NCBI GenBank assembly: GCA_945889495.1
Contig: CAMDBU010000059.1
Coordinates: 1 to 32,809, forward strand
DNA length: 32,809 nt
Direction: 5' to 3'
Source: Syntrophobacter sp. SbD2
GTDB taxonomy: Bacteria; Desulfobacterota; Binatia; UBA9968
Shown here: positions 1 through 5,438 of the stretch, piece by piece
Layout: the number at the start of each line of letters is the position of its first letter
How positions within the stretch are numbered: the first letter of the stretch is position 1
Position numbers and translations under genes: made by a program
Notes under the pieces: generated by a model
Database searches by the model: none
Told to the model about the DNA's origin: nothing
What the model saw: only the letters and a program-made list of their open reading frames with translations

Positions 1-204
1 CAACTGTTCGAGCTTTTTGGGAGCCACGATGGGACGGTCCATGCTACAAAACGGTCTCCAAGGACCGAGGGGCGAACGGCCTGTCCCATCCTGTTTCGTG
101 TTAAACAATGTGCATACAGACACTTCAATTTCATTATACAAGGGGGCGATCTCGTCGCCGCAAATATGATCGTTGATATGGCCGTCGGCATCGATAATTT
201 GCAT
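1..204 (-). CDS. Amidohydrolase-like protein, N-terminal part (runs off left edge)
   Basis: An open frame on the minus strand starts at ATG 204-202 and stays open for 68 codons to the window edge, so only the N-terminus is seen. The start follows a good ribosome-binding site (AAGGAG, plus positions 213-218) with 8 nt spacing. The protein begins MQIIDADGHINDH. The D-A-D-G-H pattern matches the first metal-binding strand of TIM-barrel amidohydrolases of the ACMSD-like group, and it parallels the start of the complete amidohydrolase at 30419-31555 (ISADDHID). If so it would be a cytoplasmic metal-dependent hydrolase or decarboxylase; the substrate cannot be told. It is divergent from a secreted binding-protein gene, so the two may be functionally linked. 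The ORF and its start are well supported; the family rests on a short motif. Confidence 0.7.
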   Translation of the reverse strand, partial: MQIIDADGHINDHICGDEIAPLYNEIEVSVCTLFNTKQDGTGRSPLGPWRPFCSMDRPIVAPKKLEQL

Positions 205-212
205 GGTGGTAG

Positions 213-218
213 CTCCTT
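213..218 (-). promoter_or_regulatory. Ribosome-binding site of the left-edge amidohydrolase-like gene
   Basis: AAGGAG on the minus strand lies 8 nt before ATG 204-202. It fixes the start of a gene that is otherwise cut off by the window edge. Confidence 0.6.
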
Positions 219-251
219 AGCGGTCAGCGTTCAGCCGTCAGAAGTCAGCAG
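219..251. repeat. TCAGC-type degenerate simple repeat (copy 1)
   Basis: The stretch is built of imperfect repeats of GGTCAGC, GTTCAGC and GTCAG. Similar stretches occur at 5395-5428 and 13257-13282, always in intergenic DNA. Confidence 0.5.
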
Positions 252-332
252 GGAATCTACGCTGTTTTACCGGCGCTTTGCAATCTTTTCGCCGCTTCTG
301 CTATGGTCGCGGGACTTAGTGAATTGCCGCTC

Positions 333-1295
333 ATGCTCCGATTGTCACTGATACTTTTGCTGCTTCTCGGCTCAACTGCGCCGGTCTCGGCCCAGAGCCA
401 TGATAAGGCGATCATCGCCCACACCAGCGAGAGCATCAGTTTGGCGCCGCTCCTGTTCGGCATCGAAAAAGGTTTTTACCGCAAGGAAGGCGTCGATTTG
501 GATTTCCGTATCCTGCGCACCGATCTGGCTAGCGCGGCCATGGTCGGCAGCCGGGAAGTGGACTACATGTATTCCGCCGGCACGGCGCTGCGGGTAGCCG
601 CGCGCGGCTTGCCGATCAAAGTAGTCGCCTACACGCTGAAAAATATTCTTTTCTATTTGATGGCCCAGCCGAGCATCAAGACGATCCCAGAGCTCAGGGG
701 CAAGAAAATCGCCGTGGCGCTGCCGTCGGACACCGGCGGACTGGCGACCAAGGCAACGCTCAAGGCTTTTGGCCTCGATCCAGAAAAGGATGTTACTTAC
801 ATCGCCATCGGCGCGGCGTCGACTCGGCTCGCCGCCATGGAAGCGCGCTCCATCGAAGCGTCGATCATGCCGGTGCCGTGGAATATTCGCATGAAGCAGA
901 GCGGTTTCACTGAGCTCGCCTTCGCTGGCAATCATCTCAAGGAACCGCTCACCGGTTTTTCCACCAGCGTCGAAAAGCTCGATAAAAATCCCCAACAGGT
1001 GCGCCGGGTATTGCGCGGCTACCTGCGCTCCCTGCGGGCGTTTCGCCAGGATAAAAAAGACGCGGCGGAGTTCATCGCCCGGCGTTTTCGTCTCGATCTC
1101 GCGGTGGCCGAAGAGTCCTACCGGATCGTTTTGCAATCGCTCAGCGACGACGGCACCATCAGCCAGACGAGCTTGCAGGAATTCATCGAGCAAGTGCGCA
1201 AGGAGCCGGGGATAAAGAAGCAAGTGACGGTCAACGACTTGGTCGACTTTCGAATTCTACACGAAGCCGCGAAAGAGATTGACGGCAAGTCCTAA
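333..1295 (+). CDS. ABC transporter substrate-binding protein, NMT1/SsuA-like
   Basis: A 320-residue exported binding protein. I chose ATG 333 over the upstream ATG at 303 because it gives a clean signal peptide: a short positive start, a run of leucines from about residue 5, and a cleavage site near AQS around residue 21. The mature part has the periplasmic-binding type 2 fold signature of NMT1/THI5-like proteins: LAPLLFGIEKGFYRKEGVDL near the N-terminus, a central 'ELRGKKIAVALPSDTGG' segment, and 'GLDPEKDVTYIAIG' before the second lobe. It should bind a small organic ligand outside the inner membrane for an ABC importer. No permease or ATPase gene is nearby. It is divergent from the amidohydrolase-like gene at the left edge. 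The ligand is unknown; related proteins are often labelled nitrate, sulfonate, taurine or thiamine-precursor binding without proof. Confidence 0.88.
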   Translation: MLRLSLILLLLLGSTAPVSAQSHDKAIIAHTSESISLAPLLFGIEKGFYRKEGVDLDFRILRTDLASAAMVGSREVDYMYSAGTALRVAARGLPIKVVAYTLKNILFYLMAQPSIKTIPELRGKKIAVALPSDTGGLATKATLKAFGLDPEKDVTYIAIGAASTRLAAMEARSIEASIMPVPWNIRMKQSGFTELAFAGNHLKEPLTGFSTSVEKLDKNPQQVRRVLRGYLRSLRAFRQDKKDAAEFIARRFRLDLAVAEESYRIVLQSLSDDGTISQTSLQEFIEQVRKEPGIKKQVTVNDLVDFRILHEAAKEIDGKS

Positions 1296-1341
1296 TTCGC
1301 AGTAGATCAATGCAATGTCAGTATGAGGGGGGACTTCTCAA

Positions 1342-1776
1342 GTGGAATGGCTATTTCAAACAACCGATACTTTGGCGTTTCTATTTCTTCGTTTTGGATT
1401 GGCGGTGACGTTTTTCATGCATGGGACGCAGCATGCCTTCGGCTGGCATGGCGGCAAGGGCGCCAAGTCGCAGGTCACCGGCTGGCGCGATAAGTACGGC
1501 ATCCCGCTGCCGATGGGTATCTTGGCCCTGGTGATCGAGCTGTCAACGGTGGTGTGCATGGCGATCGGCTTTTTCGTCCGGCCGGTGGCGCTGGGTTTGG
1601 CGGGGTTTATGCTGTTCGCGACCTTTCTGAGCCACTGGGAGCATGGTTTTTTTCTCGCTTCAGCGCCGGGCAAAGGCAGTGGCATTGAGTACACCATGGC
1701 GTTGACGCTGATGGCCTTGACGATCACAGTCGGCGGCGCCGGTGCGCTGTCGGTGGACATCATGTTGGGCCGGTAG
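1342..1776 (+). CDS. DoxX family membrane protein
   Basis: A 144-residue membrane protein starting at GTG 1342, which follows a strong purine-rich ribosome-binding site (GAGGGGGG, about 1326-1333). Four hydrophobic segments are visible at about residues 10-28, 55-75, 80-98 and 115-138. The conserved 'RFGLAVTFFMHGTQHAFGW' start and a glycine-rich loop are typical of DoxX/YphA proteins (about 130-150 residues). DoxX relatives include a subunit of archaeal thiosulfate:quinone oxidoreductase and proteins linked to redox homeostasis; most bacterial members have no defined reaction. The gene lies 46 bp after the binding-protein gene on the same strand and could share its transcript. A candidate terminator follows at 1807-1840. 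Confidence 0.88.
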   Translation: MEWLFQTTDTLAFLFLRFGLAVTFFMHGTQHAFGWHGGKGAKSQVTGWRDKYGIPLPMGILALVIELSTVVCMAIGFFVRPVALGLAGFMLFATFLSHWEHGFFLASAPGKGSGIEYTMALTLMALTITVGGAGALSVDIMLGR

Positions 1777-1806
1777 GGTTCCGGTTTTGCTCGGGGCTTC
1801 GATGAC

Positions 1807-1840
1807 GGTCGCGTTGCCGGTTCACAGCGCGACCATTTTT
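1807..1840 (+). terminator. Candidate rho-independent terminator after DoxX gene
   Basis: A 7-bp G/C-rich stem, GGTCGCG (1807-1813) with CGCGACC (1828-1834), encloses a 14-nt loop and is followed directly by ATTTTT. It lies 31 bp after the DoxX stop. The loop is long for a terminator, so this is a moderate call. Confidence 0.45.
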
Positions 1841-1896
1841 CTCGCCCAGTAGTTTTTCCATTCCCAGGGACTCCCAGGCAGGTTACAATCTTCGGT

Positions 1897-2613
1897 ATGG
1901 CGACTAAAGGCGTCACCGAATTGGCTTCCTTCGAGCGCTGCCGCAGCTGCACTGCGGAGCTCAGTCCCGGCCGCGAGACCTGTCCCGCCTGCGGCACATT
2001 GGTGCCGCGCTCACCCAGTAACACCCCAGCCAAACCCCGTTGGTCGACCGGCCGAAAGATCAGTCACGCCATCATCTTCGCGCTTCTAGTGCTGGTTGCT
2101 AACATGTACCGCCCTTACGTCGAGCCTTATTTGAGGCTCATGTGGCCGCCGTGGCTGGCGCCCTACGTCGGCGAAGCGATGAGCCGCGTGGAAGCGAACA
2201 AATATGCCATCGCCATGCTCGGCGCGCCGGTGAGTCATAGCCGCTTCGTGCGCGGTGGTTTGCGCCGGTTCGATGAGGAATCGGCATCGGCGCAGTTTCG
2301 CGTCGCCGTTAGTGGCGCCAGCGGTAATGGCACGCTGCAAGCAGCCCTCGCCAAAATCGATGGCATATGGGCGTTTTCCCAACTGCGCTTGACCCTTAAT
2401 GGCAACGGCAAGGTTGTCGATCTCCTAGACCTCGCCGACCAGCCGGCGCGCACCGCGATTGAAACCGATCGCAAGGTTTATTTGGTTCCACTGGGCGATG
2501 TCGACCAAGAGGCGGTCGGGTTAACAGAGTTGCCGGAATTTTACCGCAAGAAGTTCAATCTCGAAATCAAACTGCTCCCGCCCATCGCCATCGAAGAAAA
2601 GGCATGGGATTGA
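1897..2613 (+). CDS. Zinc-ribbon, single-TM, Coa1-like protein; 5' part of a split chimeric gene
   Basis: The 238-residue product has a zinc ribbon at about residues 15-32 (CRSC and CPAC pairs) and one membrane helix at about 54-71 (AIIFALLVLVANMY). A region at about 95-175 resembles Coa1/Tim21-type domains ('AIAMLGAPV', 'FRVAVSGASGNGTLQAALAKIDGIW'). The last 45 residues ('VYLVPLGDVDQEAV...KKFNLEIKLLPP') look like the beginning of an archaemetzincin (M54) domain. The frame ends at TGA 2611-2613, yet the next ORF continues in exactly the same frame with what reads as the next part of that domain. I therefore infer one ancestral gene, 1897-4065, interrupted by a single in-frame stop. The product would be a membrane-anchored protein with a cytoplasmic zinc ribbon; its role is unknown. 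Domain names come from recalled patterns, not a search. Confidence 0.7.
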   Translation: MATKGVTELASFERCRSCTAELSPGRETCPACGTLVPRSPSNTPAKPRWSTGRKISHAIIFALLVLVANMYRPYVEPYLRLMWPPWLAPYVGEAMSRVEANKYAIAMLGAPVSHSRFVRGGLRRFDEESASAQFRVAVSGASGNGTLQAALAKIDGIWAFSQLRLTLNGNGKVVDLLDLADQPARTAIETDRKVYLVPLGDVDQEAVGLTELPEFYRKKFNLEIKLLPPIAIEEKAWD

Positions 2614-2619
2614 AAGCGC

Positions 2620-2635
2620 CGGCAATTGATTGCCG
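2620..2635 (+). other. Perfect hairpin 6 nt after the in-frame TGA
   Basis: CGGCAA (2620-2625) and TTGCCG (2630-2635) form a perfect 6-bp stem around the 4-nt loop TTGA. It begins six bases after TGA 2611-2613, inside the region where the two halves of the chimeric gene join in frame. It could affect termination, readthrough or reinitiation, or be chance. As a bacterial selenocysteine (SECIS) element it is poor: the stem is short, the loop is close to the UGA, and there is no G in the first two loop bases. Confidence 0.5.
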
Positions 2636-2640
2636 AGGAG
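2635..2640 (+). promoter_or_regulatory. Possible reinitiation ribosome-binding site for the 3' half of the split gene
   Basis: GAGGAG ends 12 nt before ATG 2653, the first ATG after the in-frame TGA. The spacing is long but usable, so the downstream half could be translated separately. The same bases also encode Glu-Glu in the continuous frame, so the site may be fortuitous. Confidence 0.35.
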
Positions 2641-2652
2641 TTGGTCGATCTC

Positions 2653-4065
2653 ATGCGGCGCCGTTTGCCGCACTTGGCCAAGGATTCCAAAGCGGTGCTC
2701 ATCGGCGTCACTCGCGAGGATATGTATTATCGCAAGGGTAATTGGAACTTCGCGTATAATTTTTGGTGGGACCAGGCCGGTTTGGTATCGAGCCATCGAT
2801 TAGACGAGGAATCGTCCTCACCGGCGGCAAAACAACGGGTGAAGTCAAGAGTTCGCAAGATAACCAGCCGAGTGGTCGGCACTCTTGTTTACGACCTACC
2901 GCGCAGCGAGGATCCGACGAGTGTCTTGGCAAAAGAGCTTTACGGTTCGTTTAGCGCCGATCTGATGTCGGACGAATTCGACGGACTCGGCTCGCTGGCG
3001 GTGATCGATGGTTTCACTCGCTCCCATTGGCTGCCGGCGTTCACGCCGACGGTCACACCGGCGGCGGTCAATGTTGACGCCAAGCTTGTCGACGGCGGTT
3101 ATCCCTGTCTCTTGGTGCGGCGTGACCGGAGTTCCGGTTCGCCAGCGACGAGTTGGCAGGCAAAAGTCACCAAGTGTTTGCCGCAAACCTATACGGATGT
3201 CGAAGTCGATGAATTGGAAATCGATCTGCGCAGCGGTTTGTTGATGACCCGTGAAACTGATTTGTTTCTCGGCGGCGCCCCACCGATTGCGGCGACGCGC
3301 TGTTTTCGCTCATGGGAAAGCCGCATTCGCACCTTCGGCTATAATCGAGGCATGTCCTGGGATATCTACCCAATTGGCAGTCGCAATCCGTACACCTATA
3401 TCGACGTGATTCTTTGCGATCGAAGAGAGATTCATTTTGAGCGTATTTCAGAGGGTACGGATTACGCCAACGCGCTCTACGAACATAAAGGTACCGCAAC
3501 ACCGTTCCTGGGCGCCCGTTTCGGCTGGACCGGCAACGGTTGGGACCTGGGCCGGTCCGATGGCACGCATATGTATTTTCCTGAATCCTACAATGCTAAG
3601 CGCGCCGTCGATGGAGGGCTCGTCGCTTTCACCGGTGCTAAAGGCGAAGTGGTCACGCTGCAGCGAGACAAGCTGCGCAACCTGCGCCAGCTCTCGACTG
3701 CCGACGGTCGGGAGATGCACTTCGAATACGATGCATTGAATCGCATCTCCAAGGCGACTGATAATCGTGGCCGAAGCGCCGAATACCAGTATGATATGGC
3801 GGCTCGGTTGGTCAAAGCAAAGACTCATGCTGCCGACCGGCGCTACACCTATACGGGTATGTACTTGGAATCGATGCTGGAAAATGGCCAGCGCCTTTTC
3901 CAGTTGCGTTACCATCAGGGACGGGTTCTTGAGCTTATCCTAGCCAGCGGCCAGAGCTACAAGTTGCGTTATGATCCTGATCCGCGCCAGGCTGACCCGG
4001 TGCAAATCTATCTCATCAGCCCAGACGGCAAAACTGAGAAATTCACCATTCCGCCGAAAAAATAA
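2653..4065 (+). CDS. RHS/YD-repeat protein with archaemetzincin-like N-terminus; 3' part of the split gene
   Basis: I chose ATG 2653 because GAGGAG lies upstream; TTG 2626 is the alternative. The frame is the same as the gene before the TGA. The N-terminal ~100 residues ('AVLIGVTREDMYYRKGNWNF', 'AGLVSSHRLDEES', 'GTLVYDLPRSEDPTSVL') resemble an archaemetzincin fold, but the HExxHxxGxxHC zinc site is absent, so it is probably not a protease. The rest is an RHS-type region: an aromatic-rich pre-repeat domain ('DLFLGGAPPIAATRCFRSW', 'ARFGWTGNGWDLGRSDG') followed by YD-like repeats ('GREMHFEYDALNRISKATDNRGRSAEYQYD'). It stops after only a few repeats and carries no recognisable toxin tip, unlike large polymorphic RHS toxins. 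Without the upstream half it has no signal or membrane anchor. The RHS assignment is firm; the archaemetzincin-like part is moderate. Confidence 0.75.
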   Translation: MRRRLPHLAKDSKAVLIGVTREDMYYRKGNWNFAYNFWWDQAGLVSSHRLDEESSSPAAKQRVKSRVRKITSRVVGTLVYDLPRSEDPTSVLAKELYGSFSADLMSDEFDGLGSLAVIDGFTRSHWLPAFTPTVTPAAVNVDAKLVDGGYPCLLVRRDRSSGSPATSWQAKVTKCLPQTYTDVEVDELEIDLRSGLLMTRETDLFLGGAPPIAATRCFRSWESRIRTFGYNRGMSWDIYPIGSRNPYTYIDVILCDRREIHFERISEGTDYANALYEHKGTATPFLGARFGWTGNGWDLGRSDGTHMYFPESYNAKRAVDGGLVAFTGAKGEVVTLQRDKLRNLRQLSTADGREMHFEYDALNRISKATDNRGRSAEYQYDMAARLVKAKTHAADRRYTYTGMYLESMLENGQRLFQLRYHQGRVLELILASGQSYKLRYDPDPRQADPVQIYLISPDGKTEKFTIPPKK

Positions 4066-4128
4066 TATTTGACGATTCGATTATCTGAGAGAATTCGCAG
4101 CGCGCGCCACGAATCGATGGTCTTGTGC

Positions 4129-4614
4129 CTACTGCAATTTCCTCTGCAACTCTTCGGTCAACTGGGCGAGTTCGCGGTCGGCGGGATTGATCTCCAGGGC
4201 GCCGCCGAATTCCTCCAGCGCTTTTTGAATCATGCCTTTGGTCAGATAGACCCGGCCGAGATTGATGTAGGGGAAATGGCGCGGCTCGTAGCATTTGGCG
4301 TTTTTCGCCCGCTCGAGCCAAGGAATGGCGTCGTCGAGCTTTTGCTGTTGCATGAGATACACGCCGATGTCGTTGTAGGGGTTGCCGAACTCGGGGTCGA
4401 GCTCGATGGCGATCTCGCATTGGGCGATGGCTTCGTTCAACCGGCCCTTAAAGCTGTAGGCCCAGCCGAGGTAGGTATGGGCGTCGGCGGTGGGATAGAG
4501 CGCGATGGATTCTTTGTAGAGCCGGATGGCGTCGTCGAACTCTTCCGCCATCTGCAGCTTCATCGCCTCGCCGATCAGTTCGATGGCGCGCTCTTGGTCT
4601 TTGGTGGTGGCCAT
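4129..4614 (-). CDS. Tetratricopeptide repeat protein
   Basis: A 161-residue protein made almost entirely of about four TPR units (roughly residues 8-41, 45-75, 78-110 and 114-146). The typical small/large residue pattern is clear: 'AIRLYKESIALYP', 'YLGWAYSFKGRLNEAIAQCEIAIELDP', 'YINLGRVYLTKGMIQKALEEFGGALEINP'. There is no signal peptide or other domain, so it is probably a soluble protein-binding scaffold in the cytoplasm. Its partner cannot be deduced. It starts 37 bp after the SDR gene on the same strand, so the two may share a transcript, and it is convergent with the RHS gene. Confidence 0.85.
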   Translation of the reverse strand: MATTKDQERAIELIGEAMKLQMAEEFDDAIRLYKESIALYPTADAHTYLGWAYSFKGRLNEAIAQCEIAIELDPEFGNPYNDIGVYLMQQQKLDDAIPWLERAKNAKCYEPRHFPYINLGRVYLTKGMIQKALEEFGGALEINPADRELAQLTEELQRKLQ

Positions 4615-4651
4615 ATTCGTCCGCTAGCTTACTCTGTTGCCGCTAGTTTAT

Positions 4652-5386
4652 TCAAACTCCCCAGCCGCCGCTCAACTGAATATTGGCGCCGTTGACGTAG
4701 CGCGCTTCTTCGGACAGCAGGTAGCGCACCGCCGCCACCGCGTCGCCGACGCTGCCGACATAGCCGGCGGGAATGGTTTTTACCATGCGCTCCAATTCTT
4801 CCTTTGGCGCGCTGCCCGAGTCGATAAATCCGGGCGCGACGCAGTTCATGGTGATGCCGTCGGCGGCGACGAGCTTGGCGTAGGAGCGCGACAGCGCCAG
4901 CAGGCCGACCTTGGCGATGTAATGGGCGGTTAACTGGGGTTGGGCGATCAACTGCTCAGCGTTGGCCATGGTGAAGGACACGATGCGGCCCCACTTCTGC
5001 GCTTTCATAATCGGCAGCACCGCCTGGGTCAAGTAAAAAACCGGGTGGAGATTGTTGTCGAACATGTCATGCCAGCCGGCGTTGGTTTCTTGCAACAGCG
5101 GGACGCGATGGTACGGACCGGCGCCGTTGATCAAGGCGTCGATGCGGCCGAATTCGCCATGCACGCGCTGAACTAATTCGACGGCAGCCTCGGCCGTGGA
5201 AACATCGCATTGCAGCGCCAGGCCGCGGGCGCCGGTCTGATTGATGCTGTCGATAACTTCGTCGGCTTCCCGAGCGCTGGTGCGATAGCAAATCGCCACG
5301 CTCCAGCCTTGACTGGCCAAGTCCAGGGCGATGGCGCGGCCGATACCTTTGGCGCCGCCGGTGATCAGTGCGACTGTGGTGGTCAT
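4652..5386 (-). CDS. SDR family oxidoreductase (FabG-like) with altered catalytic Tyr
   Basis: A 244-residue classical short-chain dehydrogenase. The NAD(P)-binding glycine motif TGGAKGIG (residues 9-16), the 'NGAG' motif (87-90) and the C-terminal 'YVNGANIQLSGGWGV' are intact. The catalytic segment is unusual. The expected YxxxK reads H155-Y156-I-A-K159, so His occupies the place of the catalytic Tyr with a Tyr next to it. The expected Ser is Met140, with Ser137 and Thr139 close by. The codons read CAT TAC ATC GCC AAG (plus positions 4924-4910). Either Tyr156 takes over with a shifted geometry, or the protein is a poor or non-redox member. No good ribosome-binding site is visible before ATG 5386. 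A pathway cannot be assigned. Confidence 0.85.
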   Translation of the reverse strand: MTTTVALITGGAKGIGRAIALDLASQGWSVAICYRTSAREADEVIDSINQTGARGLALQCDVSTAEAAVELVQRVHGEFGRIDALINGAGPYHRVPLLQETNAGWHDMFDNNLHPVFYLTQAVLPIMKAQKWGRIVSFTMANAEQLIAQPQLTAHYIAKVGLLALSRSYAKLVAADGITMNCVAPGFIDSGSAPKEELERMVKTIPAGYVGSVGDAVAAVRYLLSEEARYVNGANIQLSGGWGV

Positions 5387-5394
5387 TGGAAGTT

Positions 5395-5428
5395 AGGAGT
5401 CAGTAGTCAGAAGCCAGAAATCAGTAGG
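5395..5428. repeat. TCAGC-type degenerate simple repeat (copy 2)
   Basis: Repeats of AGTCAG, AGCCAG and ATCAG lie between the SDR and DNA polymerase genes. They occupy the place where the SDR gene's ribosome-binding site should be. Confidence 0.5.
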
Positions 5429-5438
5429 TGTTACCGGC

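Noticed and set aside
372-1223. A 283-codon open frame on the minus strand opposite the first binding-protein gene
   Set aside because: Its translation resembles no family and is rich in Arg and His as antisense frames in high-G+C DNA are. The plus-strand gene has a signal peptide and family motifs.
2611-2640. Selenocysteine insertion at the in-frame TGA
   Set aside because: The hairpin has a 6-bp stem and TTGA loop starting only 12 nt after the TGA, without the G expected early in the loop. No Cys is expected at this place in the domain.
3448-3915. A 155-codon minus-strand frame opposite the RHS gene
   Set aside because: The plus frame carries clear YD repeats; the minus frame is a shadow.
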